A DNA stretch of 64,000 bases from UBA1672 sp051967755 (GTDB lineage: Bacteria; Pseudomonadota; Alphaproteobacteria; Micavibrionales; Micavibrionaceae): NCBI GenBank assembly GCA_051967755.1, contig JBQDYD010000001.1, forward strand, positions 186,001-250,000, given 5' to 3'. Below are positions 1 to 9,970 of the stretch, piece by piece; the stretch's first letter is position 1; each line of letters starts with the position of its first letter. Below the pieces are notes generated by a model. The model saw only the letters and a program-made list of their open reading frames with translations, did no database searches and was not told the DNA's origin. Made by a program: the position numbers and the translations under genes.

Positions 1-559
1 AATTCACGCCCCCGGGAGAAGCTTGCTTATCAGCCACTTTCACCGGATTATGTATATAAGTCATTTTCGAATGTAAGAATTTAGGATACTCACTTATATA
101 ACGCTCAAATTGAACCACGATTCTATCGGCCATTTTCAATGATCGTATAATATTATTTTTCTGCTTTTTGGGTAGAAAATCCAAACGAGACGGAGCATTT
201 CGCTCCGCTGCTATTATAGGAACCTTATACCCCGTCAAAAACAAACGCGTTGTCAAAAAAACCCCGCTTTCAAAACAGATAATAACATCAGGCTTATCGC
301 GCTTAACCATTTTTCTAAACTTAGGAATTCTTTTAAGTCGCAGCCCCCAACTTGCTTTTGCCATTGGATCACCCATATCAAGGCAATGCCACTTGACTGC
401 TTTATCCATATGATAATACGAACTAGCCGTCTTATTATCCCATGTTAACAACGAAACATCGTAACCACGACTAACCATATTATTCATAATAGTCGTTAAC
501 ATGCGCTCTACACCGCCCGCGACTTTATCCATCTTGCGCCAAACAAACATTATTTTCAT
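1..559 (-). CDS. GT4-type glycosyltransferase, N-terminal part (runs off window)
   Basis: Read on the minus strand, an open frame starts with ATG at 559 and continues past the left edge, so only about 186 N-terminal residues are visible. The N-terminus (MKIMFVWRKM, then GGVERM) has the GGxER-type nucleotide-sugar transferase start common in GT4 (GT-B fold) glycosyltransferases. Further in are an ICFESG strand and a HNPVK segment typical of the inter-domain region. It follows the GT2 gene by 2 bases and is probably cotranscribed with it. Likely role: transfer of a sugar during surface polysaccharide assembly at the inner membrane. The donor and acceptor cannot be told. Confidence 0.75.
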   Translation of the reverse strand, partial: MKIMFVWRKMDKVAGGVERMLTTIMNNMVSRGYDVSLLTWDNKTASSYYHMDKAVKWHCLDMGDPMAKASWGLRLKRIPKFRKMVKRDKPDVIICFESGVFLTTRLFLTGYKVPIIAAERNAPSRLDFLPKKQKNNIIRSLKMADRIVVQFERYISEYPKFLHSKMTYIHNPVKVADKQASPGGVN

Positions 560-561
560 GA

Positions 562-1518
562 TCAAGACGGCCTTCTTTTCATCTTCCACTCATGAACAAG
601 CCGCCTTGGGGCACTTACCCAGAAATGATTCCATGTTAAAAAAGGATACCTTAAAAATAACTGAGCCAGGATCAGAACTGCCTTTGCCTTCTCACCGCCG
701 AAATGATGTAAGCGTAATTTGTTCCATAACATGGCATAACCGAAACGTTTCTGAGAGACGAGGTAATCCTTATATTTTAACATCACTGTCTTATAGCTCT
801 CATAAACAACAGAAGCCCTTTTTTCAGCGCCTCCAGTTGCATATTGGATCAATACATCTTCACCGCACCCGATAAAATGCCCCCCATTTAACCCCAGCCT
901 GATAGAAAAATCTGCGTCCTCACTTCGGAACATGGTTTCGTCATAAAGACCAACCTCCCCGTATGTTGATTTACGCGTCATCAGAGAACAGCTAGGCGTG
1001 CCACTTCCGTAAAAAACGCCTTTTTTACGACCAAAATACAACAAGAAATCTATAATTTCTGTGCCTATTGGCCCTCGATTTTTAGAACCAATGGCCTCAA
1101 GCTTCACATCATAGCCATTTGGATATCGTCGAACACCGGACCCCCAACACGCAACAAGCGCAGCACCCGTTTTATTTTCATAGTCTATTATTGTTTTATA
1201 TTGAACGGATAATCGATTAGGGACACTCTCATCATCATCATCAAAAATTGCTATAAATTCGCCCTTAGCATTATTGATGACCGTATTTAACGCACCCGGA
1301 AAAGTTTTATTCGTTTCATGCTGAATAAAAACTGCACGCGCGTCTGCCTCAATAGTTTCTTGAATTATCTCTGCAGTATTATCCTGAGACCCATCGTCAA
1401 TAATAATAACCTCAAGATTTGGCCAGTCCTGCGCAAGAGCGCTTTTAATAGCACGCGCAACAGTATCTTCGGAGTTGTAACAACAAATACCAACCGTTAT
1501 TAATGGAAAATCACTCAT
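562..1518 (-). CDS. GT2 family glycosyltransferase
   Basis: 318 residues. The GT-A fold of family 2 is visible: a VGICCYNSED start, DDGSQDN at residues 41-47 (nucleotide binding) and the metal-binding acidic run DDDD at 93-96. A later RSEDADF segment is the usual ED acceptor-side motif. No transmembrane anchor is evident. It is clearly paralogous to the next gene upstream (1522-2514), from which it is separated by 3 bases, suggesting a tandem duplication within one operon. Expected role: adding a sugar to a lipid-linked polysaccharide repeat unit. The sugar specificity is unknown. Confidence 0.88.
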   Translation of the reverse strand: MSDFPLITVGICCYNSEDTVARAIKSALAQDWPNLEVIIIDDGSQDNTAEIIQETIEADARAVFIQHETNKTFPGALNTVINNAKGEFIAIFDDDDESVPNRLSVQYKTIIDYENKTGAALVACWGSGVRRYPNGYDVKLEAIGSKNRGPIGTEIIDFLLYFGRKKGVFYGSGTPSCSLMTRKSTYGEVGLYDETMFRSEDADFSIRLGLNGGHFIGCGEDVLIQYATGGAEKRASVVYESYKTVMLKYKDYLVSQKRFGYAMLWNKLRLHHFGGEKAKAVLILAQLFLRYPFLTWNHFWVSAPRRLVHEWKMKRRPS

Positions 1519-1521
1519 TAA

Positions 1522-2514
1522 TCAGACTGCCTTATTTTTATTAAATTCTTGCTGATGCCATTTTCTAAAATCCTCACGAGTACGTCGTGCAGGCATGGAC
1601 CAGATTATTTTTTGGATAACTTTTACGGGGTAACGCAAAAATAGCCTAAACAAGCCAAGAAACAAAGATACTTTATTATCATTTAAATGTTCATGCCGTA
1701 CATTCAACCAAGCGACACAAAAATCATACCACCCTGCTTGCATCAAATATTCTTTATTTTTTTCGATTACAAAACGCTCAGCCTTCCTTTCTTCAGCAAG
1801 CGTTTTTTCACGCCCCATAGTCATAGTTTGAATAACCAGAGGCTCAGCTATACCAACAAAGTGGCCCCCCGCAAGAGAAAAACGCACGTTAAACTCCGTA
1901 TCTTCACCACGCGTCATCTTATCATTATACCCGCCCATTTTCTGAAACACTTCAAGACGCGCCATTCGCGAACAATTTGCACATGAACCAACAACATCGT
2001 GACTTAAACGCCCCGTTAAAATACGATCAGCAACTGCCTGACCATTCGGCGCAATCCCTCCACGTGTGCCCATCGTTTTCTCATATCGTTCATAACCATT
2101 TTGAAAATGCTGTAATCTGGCGACATGACAAATCACCATATTGGTATTATACGTTTTTTCATACTCAACAATACGCTCATACTGACGACGAATTCGTTCA
2201 GGTAAACTTTTATCATCGTCATCGAAAATCGCCATAAACGCACCTTTAGCTTCAGCGATTAATGTATTTAAAGACCCAGCAAAACCTTTGTTACTTTCAT
2301 ATACGATCAGACGCGCATTCTCGTGCCCCTCTATGGCATTCCTAACAACCTCTACGGTATTGTCACTCGAACCATCATCACCGATTAAAATTTCCTTATT
2401 CGGCCAATCCTGAGTAAGCGCGCTTTCAATTGCCCCTTGCACCGTATCTGCAGAGTTATAGCAAGAAATACATATCGTAATAAGAGGATAGTCCTTATTA
2501 TTCATATCAATCAT
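1522..2514 (-). CDS. GT2 family glycosyltransferase (paralogue of 562-1518)
   Basis: 330 residues. Shares with its neighbour the start ITICISCYNSADT, DDGSSDN at about 46-52 and DDDD at 98-101, followed by a TRGEDTEF acceptor motif. The C-terminal 80 residues are basic and helical. Its start overlaps the end of the flippase gene by 8 bases, so translation is probably coupled. Assigned to repeat-unit assembly of a surface glycan from family and context. The substrate is not determinable. Confidence 0.88.
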   Translation of the reverse strand: MIDMNNKDYPLITICISCYNSADTVQGAIESALTQDWPNKEILIGDDGSSDNTVEVVRNAIEGHENARLIVYESNKGFAGSLNTLIAEAKGAFMAIFDDDDKSLPERIRRQYERIVEYEKTYNTNMVICHVARLQHFQNGYERYEKTMGTRGGIAPNGQAVADRILTGRLSHDVVGSCANCSRMARLEVFQKMGGYNDKMTRGEDTEFNVRFSLAGGHFVGIAEPLVIQTMTMGREKTLAEERKAERFVIEKNKEYLMQAGWYDFCVAWLNVRHEHLNDNKVSLFLGLFRLFLRYPVKVIQKIIWSMPARRTREDFRKWHQQEFNKNKAV

Positions 2515-3748
2515 TCATCGGGTAGTTTTTCTTCAATATTTTGTGCACTACATACGCCAACAATACACGGTATGTAAATGCCGAAATTACCGCCCCCACA
2601 ATACCGAAAAAGGGAATCAAAACAAGAGACGCCGCAATACGTCCCAATGAGGTATAAATTAAAACAACGCGATAACTCGAAATATCAATACGAGAGCGAA
2701 TAAAACGAAATTGTAGCGTTGACATATTACCAATCGCCACAGCACACATCAACGCCTGCGCATACGGAATAGCATCGGCATATTCTTGACCAAACAATAA
2801 AACAATTAGCGTAGGTAGACCTAGAAAAGCAAAAATCACAATCGCCGAGCCATAGACAAAAACAAACACTTTAAGATATTTATCCATTTCCTTTGTATAG
2901 TGCTTTGACTTTGCAAATTTTGGAGCCAACACAGCACTTAAATCTTGCACAACATTCCTAAATAAATCAGAAATTCGTTCTGCCGCGACAAATGTTGCCA
3001 AAGCTGTCGGTGATAAAAAATAAAAAACCAGAAGCTTATCTGAATAAGTGGCAATAACATTAATGGTAGAATAAAGACTTGTTTTTATTCCATAAATTAT
3101 GCTGCCTTCTTCCACAGGAGCATCGGGATCTATCTCACGTAAATTGAGCACTGTCATTATAATGTTCTGAAGTGCCGGTATCAAAAGTACAAAACAAAGG
3201 GGAATTAATAAATTCTCAGGCCATATAATCACACCAGAAATCATTAAACTATACATCACCATAAGGGAGAAACCATTATGTTTGAGATAGCTTCCGAACT
3301 TCTCAGCCCCTATATGAATACTGTTCCATTGAGAAAGACCATGCGTAAACGGGAAAATAGCAGATGACATCAAAAACCCATACATAAGCGCCTCATTCCC
3401 CTGCATATAATAAAAATATGCAAACACCAACAGACACATACTTCCTAATGAGTTAACCAAAAGCGATATTGGAATAGCTTTTCTATATGTACCTAAGAAC
3501 CCACGTGCCACACCTTGCATAATAGAGTTATTCATATCTTTCAGACTGAATACCGTCAGAATACCGATACAACTCAAAATAAAGTGATACTCACCAAAAG
3601 ATTCCTTGCTCAAGGCCCGAACTATAAAATATGTAGAAGCAAGCGCCAAAAGGATTTGCATCCCCCTTAAAACAGAGACATACAGCACATTTTTGATTAA
3701 TGGTGCATTATCTCTTAGTTGCTTCAAAAGCTTAGCTTTTATATTCAT
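2507..3748 (-). CDS. Oligosaccharide flippase (Wzx/MOP superfamily)
   Basis: About 413 residues with roughly 12 hydrophobic segments, the length and pattern of PST/Wzx-type polysaccharide translocases. The N-terminal part (STYFIVRALSKESFGEY) matches the usual start of this family, in which an amphipathic first helix is followed by FGEY. The frame extends to a TTG at 3760, but ATG at 3748 is a better start. Known role of the family: flipping an undecaprenyl-linked repeat unit across the inner membrane. Located between glycosyltransferases and an FkbM methyltransferase, which supports an O-antigen or exopolysaccharide locus. No Wzy polymerase was seen in the window. Confidence 0.82.
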   Translation of the reverse strand: MNIKAKLLKQLRDNAPLIKNVLYVSVLRGMQILLALASTYFIVRALSKESFGEYHFILSCIGILTVFSLKDMNNSIMQGVARGFLGTYRKAIPISLLVNSLGSMCLLVFAYFYYMQGNEALMYGFLMSSAIFPFTHGLSQWNSIHIGAEKFGSYLKHNGFSLMVMYSLMISGVIIWPENLLIPLCFVLLIPALQNIIMTVLNLREIDPDAPVEEGSIIYGIKTSLYSTINVIATYSDKLLVFYFLSPTALATFVAAERISDLFRNVVQDLSAVLAPKFAKSKHYTKEMDKYLKVFVFVYGSAIVIFAFLGLPTLIVLLFGQEYADAIPYAQALMCAVAIGNMSTLQFRFIRSRIDISSYRVVLIYTSLGRIAASLVLIPFFGIVGAVISAFTYRVLLAYVVHKILKKNYPMND

Positions 3749-3785
3749 ATGGCTTTTCAATTATTAAAAGATTAGGCACTCATCA

Positions 3786-4577
3786 TTATTTTTTACAGTA
3801 GAGAAGCGGCTTTGATAAAGATGAGTCGTGCTTTTCCTCTATGTTAGGAAAAGATCTTCTAAGTAAATTTTCAACCCTCTTGGCATCGCAATAATTAGGA
3901 TGAAGCTCAATAACCAAACTATTAACTCGTGAAAAATCGACCTCTGGCGCACATAAAAACGCTTCTTCCGCGCCCTCAATGTCAATTTTCATGACATCTA
4001 CATTCTGCCCTTCAGGTAAACTATCTATAAGATCCTTAAACGTAATGCCCAAAACACTCACATTACCATTGCTATCAACTTTATGACTCATAGAGCTTTC
4101 TAATTCATCGGAAAAATGAACTGACTCATTATTTTTCCATGCTGCCCTGTTTTCTACACTCCACGACATCCCAAGCGAAGCCGCCTTCATTACATTTTCT
4201 TTAGTGACTGCATATGTTTTTGGACTGGCTTCTATGGATTTAACAATTGACTGTTTGTTTACCGAAAGAGCCCACAAGCCAAATAAACCTATATGCGCAC
4301 CAATATCATAAAGAAAAGGAGCCTTTATATCTTTAATTTCATGTCTTAAAAATTCATATTCGCCGGATTTTAAAATTTCTTTTACCGCCGATAGATCACA
4401 GCGGCGAAATTTAAAATTCGCTCCTTTATATTTCGCATTTGCCTCTGCACCGGGTTGTCCGCGTGATCCGACGATATATGAAATAGCAGATATCGGGCCA
4501 TTCATTAACGGAGATAACAACGCCACATTTTCTAATAAACTGTTAGCACGGGAATAGGTTTTCTTTATAGCCGACAT
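3786..4577 (-). CDS. FkbM family SAM-dependent methyltransferase
   Basis: About 263 residues. A Rossmann-type SAM site starts at LYDIGAHIGLFG. The acidic IEAS strand and the late KIDIEGAEE motif are hallmarks of FkbM-type O-methyltransferases, followed by VIELHPNY. The frame opens with TTG at 4580, but ATG at 4577 is preferred. First gene of the minus-strand polysaccharide run, diverging from the acyltransferase on the plus strand. Probably methylates a sugar hydroxyl of the surface glycan. The acceptor is inferred from context only. Confidence 0.85.
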   Translation of the reverse strand: MSAIKKTYSRANSLLENVALLSPLMNGPISAISYIVGSRGQPGAEANAKYKGANFKFRRCDLSAVKEILKSGEYEFLRHEIKDIKAPFLYDIGAHIGLFGLWALSVNKQSIVKSIEASPKTYAVTKENVMKAASLGMSWSVENRAAWKNNESVHFSDELESSMSHKVDSNGNVSVLGITFKDLIDSLPEGQNVDVMKIDIEGAEEAFLCAPEVDFSRVNSLVIELHPNYCDAKRVENLLRRSFPNIEEKHDSSLSKPLLYCKK

Positions 4578-4796
4578 CAAAGTTACGCCCCTTATTCAAA
4601 CCTTATTAAATATTTTCATGATATTTTACGACCCCCTTATTCCAGAAAAAGCTACAGAAATCAAGACTTATTAGCCTTCTGCAATACGTCAAAACCACAT
4701 CTAAGCTATTTATCCCCTTACGTCCTTGCTTGTCTTTTTGTGCAAACTTATGATAATCAAGCCGAGGTTAATTATCATATCAGGATAAAAACGAGC
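4578..4796. promoter_or_regulatory. Divergent intergenic region of the polysaccharide locus
   Basis: 219 AT-rich bases between the FkbM gene (minus) and the acyltransferase gene (plus). Both operons must be started from here unless they read through, so it should hold two promoters. I see no confident -35/-10 pair or operator. An AGGA at about 4782-4785 is the likely ribosome binding site for the plus-strand gene. Confidence 0.4.
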
Positions 4797-5957
4797 ATGA
4801 AAAAACACTACATGGTCTTAGACTCTTTTAGAGGAATCTGTGCATGCATCGTTGCCTTTTCGCACTTTAATGCAAACAGCATCTTTTACGGATCAACTTT
4901 ACTGGACCGCGGCTCCCCCTACGTTGATTTTTTCTTCGTTCTGAGCGGATTTATTATATTTGCCAATTATGAAGATAAACTACGCAACGGGTACAGCATA
5001 AAAAAATTCATGCTTCTAAGGCTGGGGCGCTTATACCCACTGCATTTTGCCGTCTTAATGGCATTTATTTTAGTTGATGTGTTACAGCTTTTCATCAATA
5101 TCGGCGGCGCTTCGCTATACCCACCCTTTTCTGCTCCGGGTGAAACACCAAGTGCCATTCTTGCAATGTTATTTCTCGTTCACTCCCTTCATATAACTGA
5201 AATACTTGCCTTTAACGGTCCAAGCTGGAGCATTAGTACAGAGTTCTACGCATATCTTCTATTTGCCGTAATTATCTCTTATTCAGGTAAATATTGCAGG
5301 TCAATTTTGGGGCTTATAATCATAACTATGCCTGTATTGTTATATTTTTGTTATGGTGAGTTATATGCAAAGTTAGACTATGGCTTTCTACGCTGCATCT
5401 ATGGCTTTGCATGTGGGGCACTTACATGGCAATTCTACAGACAACATCATGAGAATATATATAATAAGCTTATAGCAATGAGACTTATAACTGCGCTGGA
5501 AATCGCAGTCATTACAATAGTTGCCATTTATATTGCCTATTTCTCCTTTAATATCGGTTCTTTTTTTGCGCCCATCATCTACAGCGCCGTCATTCTACTC
5601 TTTTCTTTCGAGGCAGGAAAACTATCTAAATTTTTACAGGCAAAGTTCTTTTTACTACTAGGCACATTATCCTATTCTATTTATATGGTTCACCTGTTTA
5701 TATCAGGAAAATTTTTTGCTCTCCCAATTCGCTTGCTGGAAAACAAGCTAGGGTGGAACCTAACTGTTCATTCAGGAGAAATGCAGCTTTACGGTACAAA
5801 CCTAGTATACGGCACCTTATTTGAATTCTTCTACCTCGGCGTTGTGGTTGCCTGCTCTTACATTTCTTATAAATTAATCGAACAACCTTTTAGAAACTTA
5901 ACACGCAAACTTGTACACAAAAAACCAAAACACCCCTCTGAAGAGGGTGCCCCCTAA
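4797..5957 (+). CDS. Acyltransferase 3 family membrane protein (OafA-like)
   Basis: 386 residues from ATG 4797. The frame also opens at GTG 4740, but the family start (MVLDSFRGICA) and an AGGA 12 bases upstream favour 4797. About ten membrane helices. The catalytic His lies in AFSHF (residue 23), followed by the FFVLSGFI signature and RLGRLYPLH, all typical of acyltransferase-3 proteins that O-acetylate or O-acylate glycans using acyl-CoA. The C-terminus is basic and cytoplasmic. The stop overlaps the next start (TAATG), so the two are translationally coupled. Likely decorates the surface polysaccharide made by this locus. Confidence 0.88.
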   Translation: MKKHYMVLDSFRGICACIVAFSHFNANSIFYGSTLLDRGSPYVDFFFVLSGFIIFANYEDKLRNGYSIKKFMLLRLGRLYPLHFAVLMAFILVDVLQLFINIGGASLYPPFSAPGETPSAILAMLFLVHSLHITEILAFNGPSWSISTEFYAYLLFAVIISYSGKYCRSILGLIIITMPVLLYFCYGELYAKLDYGFLRCIYGFACGALTWQFYRQHHENIYNKLIAMRLITALEIAVITIVAIYIAYFSFNIGSFFAPIIYSAVILLFSFEAGKLSKFLQAKFFLLLGTLSYSIYMVHLFISGKFFALPIRLLENKLGWNLTVHSGEMQLYGTNLVYGTLFEFFYLGVVVACSYISYKLIEQPFRNLTRKLVHKKPKHPSEEGAP

Positions 5958-6853
5958 TGATCGCACTTTGGGGAGCAAATGGTTTTATCGGACGGCACGT
6001 ATCACTAAAGATAATAAATAGTGACCAGCCCTCTCTGTACATATCAAGAGACTTTCGTGATTTTCCATTTGATAGCATAGATCACCAACAGATGCTGGTG
6101 GCTGACTTTCAATACCCAAATTCCTATATTGATAAACTCTCTAATATTGATACTTTTATTTTACTTGTAACAGGATCGTTAGCACGCACATTTTCTAATA
6201 TTGAAGATGAAGTGGAACAAAATTTAAGGCCGTATCAAAGGTTTTTTGAAGCTTTATCTAAACATACACAAAAAAAACCACACCTGATTTACATATCTTC
6301 AGGAGGCGCAATATACGGCCACACATCACATGATCCGATAACAGAAAATCACAAAAAAAATCCCCTCAGCCCATATGGCAAAGGCAAAGAATTAATAGAA
6401 CAAGCAGTTATAACAACAGCGTGCAATAACAATTGGCCATACACCATCGTGCGCCCTTCCAACCCTGTTGGAAAATGGGGAAAAAGTGTTATTTTTCATG
6501 CGTTGAATGCTGCAAAAACAAACACAGAGTTCTCAATTTACGGCGACGGTCAAACCACACGTGATTATTTCTGCGTTACAGAACTAGCGGATGCAATATA
6601 CAATATATCTCAAGATACTATATCGCATAACAAAACATATAATATCGGAAGTGGCATAGGGCATAACATTAACGAAATCATTCAAATTATTGAACGTATC
6701 AGTGGTGTAAAAATGAATATAAAAAACATTGATGAAGTTCAAACAGACGTACCCTATAACGTGCTTGACTGTACAAAAATTAAAAATGACCTTGGCTGGA
6801 CAGCTCAAAAACCGCTACAACAAATTATTCAAAATATGTGGGAAAATTCATGA
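5957..6853 (+). CDS. NAD-dependent sugar epimerase/dehydratase (extended SDR)
   Basis: 298 residues. The N-terminal NAD site is GANGFIG. The catalytic set is SSGGAIYG followed by a YxxxK tetrad motif in YGKGK, then RPSNPVG and a YGDGQTTRDYF segment that is typical of nucleotide-sugar 4-epimerases. Coupled to the acyltransferase upstream (TAATG) and to rmlB downstream (ATGA). It acts on a nucleoside-diphosphate sugar. It could be the 4-ketoreductase or epimerase that uses the product of RmlB, taking the place of RmlD, but this is inference. I would not name the product more closely. Confidence 0.8.
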   Translation: MIALWGANGFIGRHVSLKIINSDQPSLYISRDFRDFPFDSIDHQQMLVADFQYPNSYIDKLSNIDTFILLVTGSLARTFSNIEDEVEQNLRPYQRFFEALSKHTQKKPHLIYISSGGAIYGHTSHDPITENHKKNPLSPYGKGKELIEQAVITTACNNNWPYTIVRPSNPVGKWGKSVIFHALNAAKTNTEFSIYGDGQTTRDYFCVTELADAIYNISQDTISHNKTYNIGSGIGHNINEIIQIIERISGVKMNIKNIDEVQTDVPYNVLDCTKIKNDLGWTAQKPLQQIIQNMWENS

Positions 6854-7902
6854 AAATACTTATAACAGGTGGCGCGGGATTTATAGGATCAGCAGTATGC
6901 CGATTCCTTTTCAACAAAACCGAACACACTATTATTAATGTTGATACCCTTACATACGCAGCAGACCCTTCAACGCTAGATAGTATTGCAGACAGCCCAA
7001 GATACAATTTTGTTCGGCAAGATATTTGCGATGCTATTGGTTTACAAAAAGTGTTTGAGGAATACAAGCCCGACAGCATCATGCATTTAGCAGCCGAATC
7101 ACATGTAGACAGATCCATTGATGGCCCTGACATTTTTATTAAAACGAATATTGTTGGCACGTATAACATGCTCCAAGTGGCGCGCAAACATTGGATGAGT
7201 TTGCCTGATAATGCGAAAACATCCTTTAGATTTCATCACATTTCTACGGATGAAGTATATGGATCTCTTGGCCCTGACGGCGCTTTTTTAGAAGACACGC
7301 CCTACGCACCCAACTCACCTTATTCGGCAAGCAAAGCATCTTCAGACCACTTGGTCAGAGCTTGGCATGAAACATATGGTCTACCAACTGTCATCTCTAA
7401 CTGCTCAAACAATTACGGCCCATACCAGTTTCCAGAAAAACTCATTCCTGTCCTAATATTAAATGCATTGGCAGGAAACAAACTACCTATATATGGGACA
7501 GGTCAAAATATCCGAGACTGGCTTCATGTTGATGATCACGCGAAAGCCCTTTATTTAATATTAACCAAGGGGCAAGTTGGCAGAAAATACAATGTCGGCG
7601 GCAATGCAGAACGAACCAATATCGATGTAGCAGAAGCTGTCTGCGGTATTTTAGATGAGTTACGACCCAGCACCACGCATAAGTCATATACCAATCTCAT
7701 TGAATTCGTAAAAGACCGCCCCGGGCATGATATGCGATATGCGATCGATTGTAGCCGCATCAAAAACGAACTAAGTTGGGAGCCATCGGAATCGTTTGAG
7801 ACAGGCTTGAAAAAAACGGTTCAATGGTATTTAGATAATATGGAATGGTGTGAAAGAATTGCAAGCGGCGCATATCTGGAACGCCGCGGAACAAAAGAGT
7901 AA
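6850..7902 (+). CDS. rfbB: dTDP-glucose 4,6-dehydratase
   Basis: 350 residues from ATG 6850, which overlaps the stop of the upstream gene (ATGA). A GTG 12 bases earlier is less likely. Signatures: GGAGFIGS NAD site, HLAAESHVDRSI, STDEVYGSL (active-site Asp-Glu), YSASKASSDHL (Tyr-Lys pair) and NYGPYQFPEKLIP, all diagnostic of RmlB. The enzyme converts dTDP-glucose to dTDP-4-keto-6-deoxyglucose in the cytosol. The rmlA gene follows 9 bases later. No RmlC or RmlD is seen in the window, so the final deoxysugar is open. Confidence 0.95.
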   Translation: MKILITGGAGFIGSAVCRFLFNKTEHTIINVDTLTYAADPSTLDSIADSPRYNFVRQDICDAIGLQKVFEEYKPDSIMHLAAESHVDRSIDGPDIFIKTNIVGTYNMLQVARKHWMSLPDNAKTSFRFHHISTDEVYGSLGPDGAFLEDTPYAPNSPYSASKASSDHLVRAWHETYGLPTVISNCSNNYGPYQFPEKLIPVLILNALAGNKLPIYGTGQNIRDWLHVDDHAKALYLILTKGQVGRKYNVGGNAERTNIDVAEAVCGILDELRPSTTHKSYTNLIEFVKDRPGHDMRYAIDCSRIKNELSWEPSESFETGLKKTVQWYLDNMEWCERIASGAYLERRGTKE

Positions 7903-7911
7903 GGCATAATT

Positions 7912-8796
7912 GTGATACATACAAAAGGCATCATCATGGCAGGGGGCGAAGGCACACGCCTTTTTCCAGTAACACAAGCACTAAGCAAACAGCTTTTGCC
8001 AATATATGACAAGCCAATGATTTACTACCCACTTAGCACACTTATGCTAGGTGGCATAAAAGACATCCTGATTATTACTACGCCCAAAGACCAAAACCAG
8101 TTTAACAGACTTCTTGGAGACGGATCACAATGGGGCATTAATTTGCAATATATTGCACAACCAGAGCCAGGCGGCTTATCACAAGCGTTTCTATTGGGGG
8201 AAGAGTTCATTGGTAACGATCATTGCGCCTTTGTTCTGGGCGATAACATATTTTACGGAAACATGTTCAGCACCTATATTCAGAGCGCGATGCAAAGACG
8301 TGAAGGCGCAACAGTCTTTGGCTATCAGGTTCCGGATCCTGAGCGTTTTGGTGTCGTCACGTTAGATGAGAACTCAATGGCTACATCTATTGAAGAAAAA
8401 CCGGAAAACCCAAAATCAAACTGGGCCGTTACCGGTCTTTACTTTTATGATAATCAAGTCGTTGATATTGCAAAAACAATCACCCCATCCGCTAGAGGTG
8501 AGCTGGAAATCACCGACCTTAACCGTATATATATGGAGCAGAAACAGCTATATGTAGAAAAGTTAGGGCGCGGTTACGCCTGGATCGATACGGGCACATA
8601 TGAATCTCTTCTGGAGGCAGGTGAGTTTGTTCGTATTGTTGAAAAACGCCAAGGATTGAAAATTGCCTGCCTTGAAGAAATTGCATATGCAAAAAACTTC
8701 ATAAACGCCGAACAATTAGAAAAGCTCGCGCATAAATACAGTAAGAATAGCTACGGCACGTATTTGATGAATGTGCTCAAACGTAAAAACAACTAA
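7912..8796 (+). CDS. rfbA: Glucose-1-phosphate thymidylyltransferase
   Basis: 294 residues from a GTG at 7912 with AAGG 8 bases upstream. No better ATG exists before the conserved start. The pyrophosphorylase signature GIIMAGGEGTRLFP is followed by SKQLLPIYDKPMIYYP, ALVLGDN-like FVLGDNIFYG and EEKPENPKS, as in RmlA. It makes dTDP-glucose from glucose-1-phosphate and dTTP, the substrate for the adjacent RmlB. Its 3' end overlaps the convergent glycosyltransferase gene by 4 bases. Confidence 0.95.
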   Translation: MIHTKGIIMAGGEGTRLFPVTQALSKQLLPIYDKPMIYYPLSTLMLGGIKDILIITTPKDQNQFNRLLGDGSQWGINLQYIAQPEPGGLSQAFLLGEEFIGNDHCAFVLGDNIFYGNMFSTYIQSAMQRREGATVFGYQVPDPERFGVVTLDENSMATSIEEKPENPKSNWAVTGLYFYDNQVVDIAKTITPSARGELEITDLNRIYMEQKQLYVEKLGRGYAWIDTGTYESLLEAGEFVRIVEKRQGLKIACLEEIAYAKNFINAEQLEKLAHKYSKNSYGTYLMNVLKRKNN

Positions 8797-9899
8797 TGAG
8801 AATCAGAAAAATCCGAGAGTAACGCCTCCCATTGCACAGAGATTATTTCTGGAGCAAACTGAATTGCTGTTTCAATGCCCTTTCGCCCCATCTTTTCTCT
8901 TAACTCCTCAGAGCGCATTAAAACCTCAAGCCCTTTAGAAAAATTATCAACGCGCCCATCTGCGCTAATCAATAAGCCATTTTCATTATGCTTAATTAAT
9001 TCATTTACCCCCGGACAATCAGCAAACCCAATGACAGGCAATCCGTGGCCCATTGCTTCAACAAGCGCAAGTCCAAAACTCTCATAATCAGAAGACATTG
9101 CAAAAATATCCGCATCTAAATACGCAGATTCAATATCATTTGTAGCCCCAAAGAGCATTACCCTTTCTTGCAAACCAAGCCGCTCAATCAAACACTGCAA
9201 TTCATTACGCAACTCCCCCTCCCCAATAATCTGCAGACTCCAATCAGGGTACTTTTCGACAATCAAAGAGAAGGCTGTAATTAAGAGTTTTTGATTTTTT
9301 TGGTCTGTAAGACGACCTACATTAAGGATCTTTTTGGGCGCTTCCCCAGATACGGCATAGTTTTTATACTGGCGTGCTCTTTTTACAGGATTAGCTACAG
9401 CCACCATTTTTTTCTGTAGAAATTTAGGATAAGACTTTTTCACATCATTAGATAATACCGTTATTTTTTTTACGAATAACGCACTTAAACATAACAAAAA
9501 AAACTCTACTTTTCTGCCATGATAATGCGCAGGCACAATGTGCTCACTCGCCACAACTGGTATACCTGTGCCTGCCAATGCAAAGCTAAGCGGTACAAAC
9601 ATACTATGCATAAACGCAATCACTACATCAGGACGCTCAGCTTTTATAACCTTTCTAAGAGCGAGCACACGCCGTATAGCCTCAATAAATGTACTTGGGC
9701 GATCAACTTGCCCAAGTCCCATAAAGCATTGTCTTATATTTGGATTAAAATCATATACAGGAGTAGATTTCGGTTTATCAAACGTTAAAAGAGAAACGTC
9801 ATAACCCTTATCAACAAACTCTTTAGAAATATCAACAAGTACTCTCTCGGCTCCGCCCCGTACACAGCACACTGATTTAATCGCGAATGTTATTTTCAT
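8793..9899 (-). CDS. GT4 family glycosyltransferase
   Basis: About 368 residues. The N-terminal donor fold has CVRGGAERVL. The C-terminal half carries NVGRLTDQKN, the IIGEGELRN strand and the EX7E motif in ESFGLALVEAMGHG, the classical GT4 (GT-B, retaining) signature. The frame opens at TTG 9902, but ATG 9899 is more likely. It is convergent with rmlA and stands alone on the minus strand, with the UDP-glucuronate epimerase upstream. Expected function: sugar transfer in surface glycan assembly. Donor unknown. Confidence 0.88.
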   Translation of the reverse strand: MKITFAIKSVCCVRGGAERVLVDISKEFVDKGYDVSLLTFDKPKSTPVYDFNPNIRQCFMGLGQVDRPSTFIEAIRRVLALRKVIKAERPDVVIAFMHSMFVPLSFALAGTGIPVVASEHIVPAHYHGRKVEFFLLCLSALFVKKITVLSNDVKKSYPKFLQKKMVAVANPVKRARQYKNYAVSGEAPKKILNVGRLTDQKNQKLLITAFSLIVEKYPDWSLQIIGEGELRNELQCLIERLGLQERVMLFGATNDIESAYLDADIFAMSSDYESFGLALVEAMGHGLPVIGFADCPGVNELIKHNENGLLISADGRVDNFSKGLEVLMRSEELREKMGRKGIETAIQFAPEIISVQWEALLSDFSDSH

Positions 9900-9970
9900 C
9901 AATTATTCTTATAATAAAGAGATTTAAAAACCAAATCCCAAAACGACCTAATTGTAAAAACAGAGAAATG

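Noticed and set aside
501..875. Plus-strand frame opposite the first glycosyltransferases
   Set aside because: Overlaps two well-supported minus-strand genes and has no recognisable domain.
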